NCBI RefSeq assembly: GCF_016342265.1
Contig: NZ_JAEIOS010000011.1
Location: forward strand, 124,001 to 188,000
Length of the DNA: 64,000 bases
From: Corynebacterium meridianum
GTDB taxonomy: Bacteria > Actinomycetota > Actinomycetes > Mycobacteriales > Mycobacteriaceae
Reading direction: 5' to 3'
In this document: piece by piece, positions 38,834 through 47,484 of the stretch
Layout: each line of letters begins with the position of its first letter
Position numbering within the stretch: the first letter of the stretch is position 1
Position numbers and translations under genes: made by a program
Notes under the pieces: model-generated
The model's database searches: none
Told to the model about the DNA's origin: nothing
The model's input: the letters and a program-made list of their open reading frames with translations, nothing else

Positions 38834-40783
38834 TCAGATCAGGCGAACCGCGTACGGGCTCATGCCGGACCAGCGCACCGGACTGATCTGGACGTGACCA
38901 CCTGACTGCGGTGCCTCGATCATCATCCCGTCACCGAGGTAGATCGCCACGTGGTACTCGGCGTTCGGCCCCCAGAAGAGCAGGTCCCCCCGTTGGATGT
39001 TGGAGGTCGAAACCTTGGTGCCCCTCTGGTACTGGTAACCCGTGTAGTGCGGCAGTGCGATACCGGCACCGGCGAAGGCGTAGAGCGTCAGCCCCGAGCA
39101 GTCGAATCCGATCTTGTTGTAGTCGCCGTAGGAGTCCGCGATCCCACCGTCCCGGATTCCCCTCGTCGGCCCCGCGGCGTTACCGCCGCCCCACGCGTAC
39201 GGCGTGCCGATCACGGACGTCGCCCTGGAGATGACGCCCTCGATCTTCTCCGCCCGGGATCCCGTGATGACGTCCGTGGCGGTCTCCGTGACCTCGTCGA
39301 GGTCGGTCAAGGTGACGTAGTCTACGACTGTGTCGAGGGTTCCGGTCACGGGATCGTCCGCGGTACCGTTCCGCGTGGTCGTCGTCGGAGCAGCCGGTGC
39401 CGCGGTGGTGATGGCGGGCACGCCGGCACCGTCTGCGGCAGTCGTGTCGTCGACGGTCGCGCTCTCATCGGCGGCGGTGGGTTGAGGCGATGCCGAGTAA
39501 CCCGCTGCTCCCCCGAAGTTCTCGTCCAGCACGGCTACGGTGTCCCGCACCGCGGCGATCAGGGTGTCGGCGTCCGATTCCTCCCGGGGATATGGGTTGT
39601 CCAGGGTGGCGTGATCCGGGGAGTTGACCGCGACCAGTGCTGCGGCGGCCAGTGACGCGGCCGCACTCGCGGCACGCATGAGATCCTGCGCCCGCTGTGC
39701 GGCGGCCGCCTCGTTCCCGGCTTCCGCGGTGGCCTTCTCAGCCACCTGCTGAGCCCGAACCGCCTGATCCGCGGCTTCCTGGGCCTTCTCCCGGGCCTCG
39801 GCCCGGTCGGGGGCCTCAAGTGCAGCAGCCGCCGCCGCGCTCGCCGCGGCCGCGGCCTCCTGACGGCTGTCCGCCGAGTCCTCCGCCGCAGCGGCCTTCT
39901 GCCGGGCAGCAAGTTCGGCCGCGGCCTCGGCGGCCTTTCTCTCCGCTTCAGCGCGCGTGTACTCCTCGAACTCCTTACGTTGGTTGAGGAGTTCGCCAGA
40001 GGCGGCCCGCGCCTCCGCGAGCCGTCTCTGGGCGGAATCGCGTTCCGCTGCGAGCCGGTCCCGCTCAGCGGCGGCCTGCTCGATGCGGCGGGCATTGTCC
40101 TCGATCTCGGCGCGGGCAGCGGCCTCCGCGGCCTCCGCTTCGGCTTCGCGGTCCTCCGCCACCCTGCGGGCGGCGCGCAGCTGCGATTCCTCGTTGGCGT
40201 TCTCGGTACGAAGTCGATCGAGGGATTCCAGTACACCCTGCTGCTTCGCCGCAGCGGTCCGCAGGAAGGTCTGCCTGTCGAGCGCGTCATCGGCGTTCTT
40301 CGCCCCGGCGAGTCCGCTGACGGCGAGCGATGTCGTTCCCCTCCGGTACGCACTGCGCGAGATTTCATCGAGCTTCGCCTGCTCGGAGCTCAACTCCTCC
40401 TGGGTCTGCTCGAGGTCCGTCCGTGCACCCCGCGCGTTCTGTCGCGCCTGTTCCGCGGTGGCCTGGGCATCGTGCAGGTCGACCAGGGCCTTGTTGACCG
40501 CCTCACGGAGGCGACCCATCTCGTTCTCGAGCCCGGAGATCTGCTCCTGAGCGGCCGAGAGACCGGCTGCGAGTGACGCCACCTCCCCCGAGCTCAGCTG
40601 GACCGCCTGCTCGGCGGCGGCAATCTCGGAGTCGTCAGGGTTCCGGGGCTCCGCGGCAGCTGGCGTGAGTGTGCAGGCCAGCGAGGCCGTCAGGAGAAGC
40701 CCGATCATGCGTCGGGAGAAAACGGGGGCGGGACTTTGAGCTGCGCTGACGTCCGAGACGTGGCGGGGCGTGAACATTGCCAC
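38834..40783 (-). CDS. Secreted NlpC/P60 peptidoglycan endopeptidase (RipA-like)
   Basis: 649 residues: signal peptide (RRMIGLLLTASLACTLTPAAA), a very long Ala/Glu coiled coil (about 50-400), a Thr/Ala-rich linker, and a C-terminal NlpC/P60 domain. Catalytic Cys is in KIGFDCSGLTLYAF and His in NAEYHVAIYLGDGMMIEA. It cleaves D-Glu-mDAP stem peptides during cell separation, with the coiled coil acting as self-inhibitory or partner-binding arm (family knowledge, RipA/RipC). An Rv1476-type membrane gene lies upstream, and acn beyond, matching the mycobacterial acn-Rv1476-ripA order. It has a long 5' region with a GlxR-like site. Confidence 0.92.
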   Translation of the reverse strand: MAMFTPRHVSDVSAAQSPAPVFSRRMIGLLLTASLACTLTPAAAEPRNPDDSEIAAAEQAVQLSSGEVASLAAGLSAAQEQISGLENEMGRLREAVNKALVDLHDAQATAEQARQNARGARTDLEQTQEELSSEQAKLDEISRSAYRRGTTSLAVSGLAGAKNADDALDRQTFLRTAAAKQQGVLESLDRLRTENANEESQLRAARRVAEDREAEAEAAEAAARAEIEDNARRIEQAAAERDRLAAERDSAQRRLAEARAASGELLNQRKEFEEYTRAEAERKAAEAAAELAARQKAAAAEDSADSRQEAAAAASAAAAAALEAPDRAEAREKAQEAADQAVRAQQVAEKATAEAGNEAAAAQRAQDLMRAASAAASLAAAALVAVNSPDHATLDNPYPREESDADTLIAAVRDTVAVLDENFGGAAGYSASPQPTAADESATVDDTTAADGAGVPAITTAAPAAPTTTTRNGTADDPVTGTLDTVVDYVTLTDLDEVTETATDVITGSRAEKIEGVISRATSVIGTPYAWGGGNAAGPTRGIRDGGIADSYGDYNKIGFDCSGLTLYAFAGAGIALPHYTGYQYQRGTKVSTSNIQRGDLLFWGPNAEYHVAIYLGDGMMIEAPQSGGHVQISPVRWSGMSPYAVRLI

Positions 40784-41395
40784 TGGTTAACTCCTATCCC
40801 CGACCGACCGGATCCGTGACCGGATCTGGCCCCGCTGGGCGGGACCGTTGGTGGCGGCGACTGCTTCTCGCATCGTGGGCCGTGGTCCCGGACCTGAAGT
40901 ACCGGAACCCGCGGTGGGTGAACATTCGACGTCGCTCATGGGCCGCACCGACTGTGTATCCGGATGCACCAGGCATGCTTCCCCACGTGCCTGACAGACC
41001 CGGACCCTTCGATGAGCCGGTGCGGGCCGGATGGACCGCAGCCTGACTGTTACCGATGAGCACAGATTGATCCGATGAGACTCATGAGCTGACAACTGCA
41101 CGTTAATTCACTTGCAGGAACTTGGGTACACAATGACCCCAGTAGTCACAGTGGTAAAGCCCCAACACATGACTGACGGGGTTGTTGACCTGTGCACTTA
41201 CTCAAATGCGTCGCTATCGTGATATTCGTCACATATTGGAGCATTATCGGCGTGTCGCAGACGCAGAACCTCGGCCGTTAGCCCTGGGATGGCACAGACG
41301 CGGAGGGATCGGCCCCGGTGAACGCTCCCAAGTCAAGGAACCAGGGTTGACCAAGTACGTCGATGACCCCTCTTCACCATGTGCGGGGAGCCGCC
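40784..41395 (-). other. Long upstream region of the RipA-like gene (612 nt)
   Basis: No gene is seen on either strand. Its far half is clearly AT-richer than the neighbourhood and holds a CRP/GlxR-type palindrome (41218-41233). The near half could be a structured mRNA leader of about 300 nt. The conserved core of the c-di-AMP (ydaO) riboswitch was looked for and not found. Confidence 0.5.
41218..41233. promoter_or_regulatory. CRP/GlxR-type binding site
   Basis: CGTGATATTCGTCACA matches the TGTGA-N6-TCACA consensus at all but one position (TGTGACGAATATCACG on the minus strand). It lies 435 nt upstream of the RipA-like start and 163 nt downstream of the Rv1476-type stop. GlxR is the cAMP-responsive global regulator of corynebacteria. 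Confidence 0.65.
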
Positions 41396-41878
41396 TCAGC
41401 TGATGCGTGAGCGCAGCGTGATGACCGTCACGAGGACCGCAACCAGCACAACGGCCGCCATCCCGATGTTGATCCCCTGCCAGGGGACGGTGGCCCGGGT
41501 GAGATCGTCCACGAAGATCTGGGTTCCGGCCACGAGATCAGGGTTTCCGAACAGGTCCACCTGTGCAGATTCGATCGCGGCACGGGAATGCTCCCCGCTC
41601 ACGACGGCACCCCCCGCGGGAGAACGCAGGATCAGCGTGTCGGCGCCGGTCGCGTCGAGCAGGTCCTGTGCGACGTCGCGCTGGTCCGCGGCAACCGCGG
41701 GGGCGGAATCGAGGAACACGAAACGCAGTTCCCCGAAGCCGCCGCTTCGGGCGTTGTCGATCACCCCGGAAAGTGCGTCGGACAGGCCCGGATACTCCGA
41801 GTCCAATGAGCCGATGGCGACGCCGTCGTCGGCGAGATCCTTGGTGATGTCCGTCAGATTGATGTCGGCGGGGATCAT
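41396..41878 (-). CDS. Rv1476-family membrane protein (DUF6676-like)
   Basis: 160 residues: an alpha/beta N-terminal domain outside the membrane (IPADINLTDITKDLADDGVAI, GGFGELRFVFLDSAPAV, GADTLILRSPAGGAVVS) and one C-terminal membrane helix (GMAAVVLVAVLVTVITLRS). This is the plan of mycobacterial Rv1476, which sits between acn and ripA just as here. ATG 41878 fits the family length. Suspected partner of the RipA hydrolase or septum, from position only. Confidence 0.82.
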   Translation of the reverse strand: MIPADINLTDITKDLADDGVAIGSLDSEYPGLSDALSGVIDNARSGGFGELRFVFLDSAPAVAADQRDVAQDLLDATGADTLILRSPAGGAVVSGEHSRAAIESAQVDLFGNPDLVAGTQIFVDDLTRATVPWQGINIGMAAVVLVAVLVTVITLRSRIS

Positions 41879-41983
41879 GGGGCAGCGGCTTCCTCTCGGT
41901 AGTTCGGCAGGGCGGGGACACACACCCGGTGCGGGAAACCCCTCCCCGACCGACTATGGCACGTCCGGGCGAGCTCTCCGGGG

Positions 41984-42053
41984 TCGACACCCCGCACGCG
42001 CAGGACTCGCACCTTCAATCGTTCCCACCAGCCTATCGACACCCCGCACGCGC
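41984..42053. repeat. 18-nt direct repeat upstream of acn
   Basis: TCGACACCCCGCACGCGC occurs at 41984-42001 and again, identical, at 42036-42053 (start-to-start 52 nt, five helical turns). A related inverted block (GCACGCGGGGCGC) lies near 42121. Confidence 0.85.
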
Positions 42054-42248
42054 GTGACCGGAGCACTCTGCGCCATGTCGACCCGGGTGGTTCCGGGGGT
42101 AGCCGCCGCTTTTGGCGTCGCACGCGGGGCGCACCCACCGTCGCGGGGGTGGGGAGGGAAACGAATTGGGGCGTGCCACCACGGCGTTCGGGACCGGAAT
42201 GATAGATTACGGGGGTGGAAAGTAGCGGAGCGGGCCGCGATTGTCGAA

Positions 42249-42264
42249 CAGAACGCCCGTACTG
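42249..42264. promoter_or_regulatory. AcnR operator of acn
   Basis: CAGAACGCCCGTACTG matches the imperfect palindrome CAGNACnnncGTACTG known for the corynebacterial aconitase repressor AcnR. It ends 1 nt before the -10 box TATACT (42266-42271), so bound AcnR would block polymerase. acnR itself lies just downstream of acn. Confidence 0.85.
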
Positions 42265-42265
42265 T

Positions 42266-42271
42266 TATACT
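42266..42271 (+). promoter_or_regulatory. -10 box of acn
   Basis: TATACT, one base from the TATAAT consensus, directly abutting the AcnR operator. The start codon is 129 nt downstream of the box, leaving a leader of about 120 nt. Confidence 0.7.
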
Positions 42272-42399
42272 TTACCCCAGACGACGTTCATGTCGGCCAG
42301 CGGCCACGATGAACCGCTCTTTTTACCTGCGTCGGCGCCAGCCGGAGAGTAACCCAGCCGACGCTCTACTCACCCGAAATTTTTAGGAACGGAGCTTAC

Positions 42400-45219
42400 G
42401 TGACTGAGAGCCAGAACTCATTCAACGCCAAGAGCACCCTCGAAGTCGGCGACAAGTCCTACGAGTACTACGCCCTCAATGCCGTATCCGGCATGGAGAA
42501 GCTGCCCTACTCCCTGAAGGTCCTCGGCGAGAACCTTCTCCGCACCGAGGACGGCGCCAACATCACCCGCGATCACATTCAGGCGATCGCGGACTGGGAT
42601 GCCTCCGCTGAACCGAGCATCGAGATTCAGTTCACGCCCGCGCGCGTCCTCATGCAGGACTTCACCGGCGTTCCCTGTGTCGTTGACCTCGCGACCATGC
42701 GCGAGGCCATCAAGACCCTGGGTGGCGACCCCGATGGCGTTAACCCGCTCAACCCCGCCGAGATGGTCATCGACCACTCCGTGATCATCGAGGCCTTCGG
42801 TCACTCCGATTCACTCGAGAAGAACGTTAAGATCGAGTACGAGCGCAACGAGGAGCGCTACCAGTTCCTCCGCTGGGGTTCCAAGGCCTTCTCCAACTTC
42901 CGTGTCGTTCCCCCGGGAACCGGCATCGTCCACCAGGTCAACATCGAGAACCTGGCCCGTGTCGTCTTCGACAACGAGGGCGTCGCCTACCCCGACACCT
43001 GCATCGGCACCGACTCCCACACCACGATGGAGAACGGACTCGGCATCCTCGGCTGGGGTGTCGGCGGTATCGAGGCTGAGGCTGCGATGCTCGGCCAGCC
43101 GGTCTCGATGCTCATCCCCCGCGTCGTCGGCTTCAAGCTGACCGGCTCCATCCCCGCCGGCGTCACCGCCACCGACGTCGTGCTGACGATCACCGAGATG
43201 CTCCGCGAGCACGGCGTCGTCCAGAAGTTCGTCGAGTTCTACGGCTCCGGCGTCAAGGAAGTTCCGCTCGCGAACCGCGCGACGATCGGCAACATGTCGC
43301 CCGAGTTCGGTTCCACCTGCGCGATGTTCCCCATCGACGAGCAGACCACCAAGTACCTGCAGCTCACCGGCCGCTCCGAAGAGCAGATCGCACTCGTCGA
43401 GGCCTACGCCAAGGCTCAGGGCATGTGGCTGGACGAGAACACCCCCGAAGCCGAGTACTCCGAGTACCTCGAACTCGATCTCTCGACCGTCGAGCCCTCC
43501 ATCGCCGGCCCGAAACGCCCGCAGGACCGCATCCTGCTGTCGAAGGCGAAGGAACAGTTCCGCAAGGATCTGCCCAACTACTGCAGCGATGAGGTCCAGG
43601 AGGATGAGAGTCGCCCGGCCGTCCGTATGGACTCCGAAGGCGAGCTCGACTTCGACGAGGCCGATGTCGATGACCTCTACAACTCCTCGCGTGAGGGCCA
43701 CGGCGAGAGCGCCGCACGCGGTGCGGAAGGCCGTGCTTCCCGTCCGGTCACCGTGACCTCCCCCAACGGCGGCGAGTACACGCTCGACCACGGCATGGTC
43801 GCCATCGCGTCCATCACCTCCTGCACCAACACCTCGAACCCGTCCGTCATGATCGGTGCCGGCCTCATCGCCCGCAAGGCCGCGGCCAAGGGCCTGAAGG
43901 CCAAGCCGTGGGTCAAGACCATCTGCGCCCCGGGTTCCCAGGTCGTCGACGGCTACTACAAGCGCGCCGACCTGTGGAAGGACCTGGAGGCCATGGGCTT
44001 CTACCTCGCGGGCTTCGGTTGCACCACCTGCATCGGTAACTCGGGCCCGCTGCCGGAGGAGATCTCCGCGGCGATCAACAAGTACGACCTGACCGCCACT
44101 GCGGTACTTTCGGGCAACCGTAACTTCGAGGGCCGCATCTCCCCCGATGTCAAGATGAACTACCTCGCCTCGCCGATCATGGTCATCGCCTACGCCATCG
44201 CCGGCACGATGGACTTCGACTTCGACAAGCAGCCGCTCGGCCAGGACCAGGACGGCAACGACGTTTTCCTGACCGACATCTGGCCCTCCACCGAGGAGAT
44301 TGAGTCCACAATCGAGGAGTGCATCTCCCGCGAACTCTACGAGGCCGACTACGCCGACGTGTTCAAGGGTGACGAGCAGTGGCAGAACCTTCCCACCCCC
44401 GAGGGCAAGACCTTCGACTGGGATGAGTCCTCCACCTACATCCGCAAGGCGCCGTACTTCGACGGAATGACCATGGATCCGGAACCGGTCAAGGACATCA
44501 AGGGTGCACGCGTCCTGTGCAAGCTCGGCGACTCGGTCACGACCGACCACATCTCCCCCGCCTCCTCCATCAAGCCCGGGACCCCCGCGGCCCAGTACCT
44601 GGACGAGAACGGCGTCGAGCGCAACGACTACAACTCTCTGGGCTCGCGGCGTGGCAACCACGAGGTGATGATGCGCGGTACCTTCGCGAACATCCGCCTG
44701 CAGAATCAACTGGTCGATCAGGCCGGCGGTTACACCCGGGACTTCACCCAGGAAGGCGCCCCCCAGGCCTTCATCTTCGACGCCTGCGAGAACTACAAGG
44801 CGGAGGGCATCCCGCTGGTCGTTCTCGGTGGCAAGGAGTACGGCACCGGGTCCTCCCGTGACTGGGCGGCGAAGGGAACCAACCTGCTCGGGGTCCGGGC
44901 CGTCATCACCGAGAGCTTCGAGCGTATCCACCGCTCGAACCTGATCGGAATGGGCGTCATCCCGCTCCAGTTCCCCGAGGGTGAGTCCCACGAGTCACTC
45001 GGACTGGACGGCACCGAGGTCTTCGACATCGAGGGTATCGAGGAGTTCAACAACGACACGATCCCGCAGACCGTGAAGGTCACCGCACACAAGGAAGACG
45101 GAGAAGACGTGGTCTTCGACGCCAAGGTCCGCGTCGACACCCCCGGTGAGGCCGCGTACTTCCGCAACGGTGGCATCCTCCAGTACGTGCTGCGGAACAT
45201 GGCCCGCGACGCAGCCTGA
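42400..45219 (+). CDS. acn: Aconitate hydratase
   Basis: [4Fe-4S] enzyme interconverting citrate and isocitrate in the TCA cycle. 939 residues, AcnA/IRP1 type. Seen: [20 protein letters not shown], cluster cysteines in [12 protein letters not shown] and [14 protein letters not shown], and the C-terminal [16 protein letters not shown] swivel motif. An acidic insert near residue 400 ([23 protein letters not shown]) is typical of corynebacterial Acn. GTG start with GGAG 6 nt upstream. Codon use is notably more biased (highly expressed style) than its neighbours. Controlled by AcnR. Confidence 0.97.
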   Translation: MTESQNSFNAKSTLEVGDKSYEYYALNAVSGMEKLPYSLKVLGENLLRTEDGANITRDHIQAIADWDASAEPSIEIQFTPARVLMQDFTGVPCVVDLATMREAIKTLGGDPDGVNPLNPAEMVIDHSVIIEAFGHSDSLEKNVKIEYERNEERYQFLRWGSKAFSNFRVVPPGTGIVHQVNIENLARVVFDNEGVAYPDTCIGTDSHTTMENGLGILGWGVGGIEAEAAMLGQPVSMLIPRVVGFKLTGSIPAGVTATDVVLTITEMLREHGVVQKFVEFYGSGVKEVPLANRATIGNMSPEFGSTCAMFPIDEQTTKYLQLTGRSEEQIALVEAYAKAQGMWLDENTPEAEYSEYLELDLSTVEPSIAGPKRPQDRILLSKAKEQFRKDLPNYCSDEVQEDESRPAVRMDSEGELDFDEADVDDLYNSSREGHGESAARGAEGRASRPVTVTSPNGGEYTLDHGMVAIASITSCTNTSNPSVMIGAGLIARKAAAKGLKAKPWVKTICAPGSQVVDGYYKRADLWKDLEAMGFYLAGFGCTTCIGNSGPLPEEISAAINKYDLTATAVLSGNRNFEGRISPDVKMNYLASPIMVIAYAIAGTMDFDFDKQPLGQDQDGNDVFLTDIWPSTEEIESTIEECISRELYEADYADVFKGDEQWQNLPTPEGKTFDWDESSTYIRKAPYFDGMTMDPEPVKDIKGARVLCKLGDSVTTDHISPASSIKPGTPAAQYLDENGVERNDYNSLGSRRGNHEVMMRGTFANIRLQNQLVDQAGGYTRDFTQEGAPQAFIFDACENYKAEGIPLVVLGGKEYGTGSSRDWAAKGTNLLGVRAVITESFERIHRSNLIGMGVIPLQFPEGESHESLGLDGTEVFDIEGIEEFNNDTIPQTVKVTAHKEDGEDVVFDAKVRVDTPGEAAYFRNGGILQYVLRNMARDAA

Positions 45220-45446
45220 GCCGGTCCACCACCCGGATTCCCGGTCCCAGTGACCGCTGGTCCGGGTCGGTGAGCTGAGCCACGATTTGACCGACGGGGG
45301 CTGCGGTGATGCGCGACGGTGTCCACCGTCCGCGTCCCGTAGCCCCCTCGACGTCTAAAACGCCAGTACAATCCACTCGTGTACCCGAACCCGACCAGAC
45401 AGGGTCAGCGGGATGGATCACAACGCCACAACCAAGGAGGACTGTC

Positions 45447-46025
45447 ATGCCCAAGGTCAGTTCCTCGGATCTCTCCCACCGGCGCCGGGAGATCCTCGAA
45501 GGCGCCCGCCGTTGCTTCGCGGAGTTCGGCTATGACGGGGCGACCGTCAGGCGTCTCGAACAGGCCACGGGAAAATCCCGGGGAGCCATCTTCCACCACT
45601 TCGCCGACAAGGAGAACCTCTTCCTGGCGCTGGCACGGGAGGACGCGGCCCGGATGGCGGATGTCGTTGCCGCGGAGGGGCTGGTCGAGGTCATGCGGGA
45701 CATGCTCGCCCACCAGGACCGGTACGACTGGCTCTCCACACGTCTGGAGATCACCCGTCTCCTGCGCACGGATCCGGTGTTCTCGGCCCGCTGGGTCGAG
45801 CATCAGGCTGTCCTGGACGAGGCGATCCGTTCCCGTCTCCAGGCGGGTGTCGATGCCGGTCGGATGCGCACGGACGTACCGGTCGAGGTCCTGCACACCT
45901 ACCTGGTCACGGTGATGGACGGCTTCATCACCCATCTCGCCAGCGGAGAACCCACGGACTGCCTGCACCAGGTCCTCGATCTGGTGGAGGCCAGTGTGCG
46001 GACGCAGACCCCCGCCAGTCTCTGA
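45447..46025 (+). CDS. acnR: TetR-type repressor of aconitase
   Basis: 192 residues. N-terminal TetR helix-turn-helix (RREILEGARRCFAEFGYDGATVRRLEQATGKSRGAIFHHF, residues about 14-54) and an all-helical ligand domain. In Corynebacterium glutamicum AcnR represses acn and senses citrate or aconitate with Mg; identity here rests on the position 227 nt after acn, the near-canonical length and the operator match. ATG 45447 has AAGGAGG 8 nt upstream; longer in-frame starts lack support. Confidence 0.94.
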   Translation: MPKVSSSDLSHRRREILEGARRCFAEFGYDGATVRRLEQATGKSRGAIFHHFADKENLFLALAREDAARMADVVAAEGLVEVMRDMLAHQDRYDWLSTRLEITRLLRTDPVFSARWVEHQAVLDEAIRSRLQAGVDAGRMRTDVPVEVLHTYLVTVMDGFITHLASGEPTDCLHQVLDLVEASVRTQTPASL

Positions 46026-46042
46026 TCAGACCGGTCTGATCA
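46023..46042. promoter_or_regulatory. Perfect 20-nt palindrome overlapping the acnR stop
   Basis: TGATCAGACC joined to its exact reverse complement GGTCTGATCA; the first three bases are the acnR stop codon. It has no loop or T run, so it resembles a dimeric repressor operator more than a terminator. It lies 52 nt upstream of the -10 box of the next gene. Confidence 0.5.
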
Positions 46043-46093
46043 TTAGTCCTGGTTTTGCGGTGTGATAACTCCCATATTCCGGTGAGAAGACAG

Positions 46094-46099
46094 TAGTAT
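46094..46099 (+). promoter_or_regulatory. -10 box of the leaderless GATase gene
   Basis: TAGTAT ends 8 nt before ATG 46108. Confidence 0.5.
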
Positions 46100-46107
46100 C
46101 ACTCGGT

Positions 46108-46851
46108 ATGGCCGTCACCGAGATAACCAAGCCGTTCCTTCTGCTGAGCACCCGACCCGAGGATGATGCCGCAGAAGCCGAGTACCGATCGTTCGTCTCG
46201 ATGATGGAACTCCAGCCCGAGTTTCTCATCCAGAAACGCGTCGACCGGGAGCCTCTGGGCCCGATCATCCTGGATGATTATTCGGGCATCATTGTCGGTG
46301 GCGGCCCCTACAACGCCACCGAGCCAGACAAGACCGACCATCAGGTCCGTGTGGAGGCATGCCTCAACACCGTCATCCGGGAGTGCATCGAACGGGATTT
46401 CCCCCTTTTCGGAGCGTGTTTCGGCGTCGGTGTGATCGGCAGTGTCGCCGGAGGGGTCATCGACCGGCACTTCGGGGAGAAGCCTGGCTGCATCCTCGTC
46501 GACGTGACGACGGAGGGACTCGCGGATCCGATCCTCGACGGGATGCCCTCGCGGTTCCCCACCATCGTGGGACACAAGGAAGCGACCCGGGCCCTCCCCC
46601 CGGGTGCGACGCTCCTGGTCCGTGGCGACGTCTGCCCCGTCCAGATGTACCGGATCAAACGGCACATCTTTGTGACGCAGTTCCATCCGGAACTGGAGCT
46701 CGATTCCTTCCGCGACCGGCTCGAGGTCTACCGGGAGGCCGGCTACTACGAGCCGGAGGAATTCGACTCCATCATGGATTCCTGCTCCGGACAGGATCTT
46801 TCCACCGACAACCGGCTCCTGTTGAACTTCGCCCGGATCTACGCCGGCTGA
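46108..46851 (+). CDS. Class I glutamine amidotransferase
   Basis: 247 residues of the GuaA-type class I amidotransferase fold standing alone. Nucleophile Cys in FPLFGACFGVGVIG, His-Glu in VTQFHPELE. IVGGGPYNATEPDK precedes it. Such stand-alone GATases hydrolyse glutamine or gamma-glutamyl compounds; the acceptor partner is not known. It is adjacent to acnR in the order acn-acnR-GATase known from C. glutamicum. Confidence 0.88.
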   Translation: MAVTEITKPFLLLSTRPEDDAAEAEYRSFVSMMELQPEFLIQKRVDREPLGPIILDDYSGIIVGGGPYNATEPDKTDHQVRVEACLNTVIRECIERDFPLFGACFGVGVIGSVAGGVIDRHFGEKPGCILVDVTTEGLADPILDGMPSRFPTIVGHKEATRALPPGATLLVRGDVCPVQMYRIKRHIFVTQFHPELELDSFRDRLEVYREAGYYEPEEFDSIMDSCSGQDLSTDNRLLLNFARIYAG

Positions 46852-46863
46852 GCGCGCGCACTC

Positions 46864-47418
46864 CTACGGGATCAGTCCCTCGAGGTACCGGCGCGTGATG
46901 AGGGTCTGGACGGCACGCGCCGCCGGAGCACCCAGTTTCGCCAGCCACCACGCGTGGACCGAGAAGGCGAATATCCGGCCCCGGACGACGCCGTCGTCCC
47001 CGATTTCCACGGAAAAGGCCTCCTCGCCGCATTCGACGTGGCCCGGCAGCGTCCCGTAGACGAGCCGCGTCTCACGCTCCCGCGTGTCCACACGCAGGAT
47101 CAGGCAGGGCGAGGTGGTCCCGGCGAAGCGTATCCGCACCACATCGCCGGACGTGGCGGTGCGCCAGGCACCGACCCGGACGCCCGCGTGGCGGTGGGCG
47201 CGCCAGGTCAGGAGCCGATCCGACGCCTCCCGGTAACACCCGTTACCCTCACCCAGGACGATGGCCTCATCGAGGATCCGCCACGCTCCGTCGCGCAGCT
47301 GCTCGGGCGGTGTTCCCCCATCCATCAGATCCAGGGTCGTGAGCATCAACTCGGCGGGGTATGTGAGTTCCTGTGCCCAGAGTCGGGCCCGGGCGTCGGT
47401 CGCGCAGCTGAAATCCAT
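46864..47418 (-). CDS. DUF1990 (UPF0548) family protein
   Basis: 184 residues. The characteristic C-terminus FAFSVHAWWLAKLGAPAARAVQTLITRRYLEGL and YGTLPGHVECGEEAFSV are present. The family has a START-like beta-rich fold and no established biochemical role. Convergent with the GATase gene (12 nt apart). Confidence 0.8.
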   Translation of the reverse strand: MDFSCATDARARLWAQELTYPAELMLTTLDLMDGGTPPEQLRDGAWRILDEAIVLGEGNGCYREASDRLLTWRAHRHAGVRVGAWRTATSGDVVRIRFAGTTSPCLILRVDTRERETRLVYGTLPGHVECGEEAFSVEIGDDGVVRGRIFAFSVHAWWLAKLGAPAARAVQTLITRRYLEGLIP

Positions 47419-47484
47419 GGCCCCAGGATAGGCGTCCCGCGGTACAGCCCCATGACGTGAGCGCCGGTTACCGGCGCCGACGCG

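Larger units (their letters stand above)
41879..42399. other. acn promoter region (521 nt)
   Basis: No gene found. Holds an 18-nt direct repeat (41984-42001 and 42036-42053), the AcnR operator and -10 box at 42249-42271, and the acn leader with ribosome binding site. Confidence 0.6.

Noticed and set aside
40784..41160. Possible c-di-AMP (ydaO) riboswitch ahead of the RipA-like gene
   Set aside because: The conserved core segments (GGGGUGAAU and the CAGCUAACC end) are absent on the proper strand.
42811..44991. Long open frame of about 726 codons antisense to acn
   Set aside because: It is the mirror of a high-GC, strongly biased coding gene; its product is Val/Gly/Asp repetitive with no family likeness.
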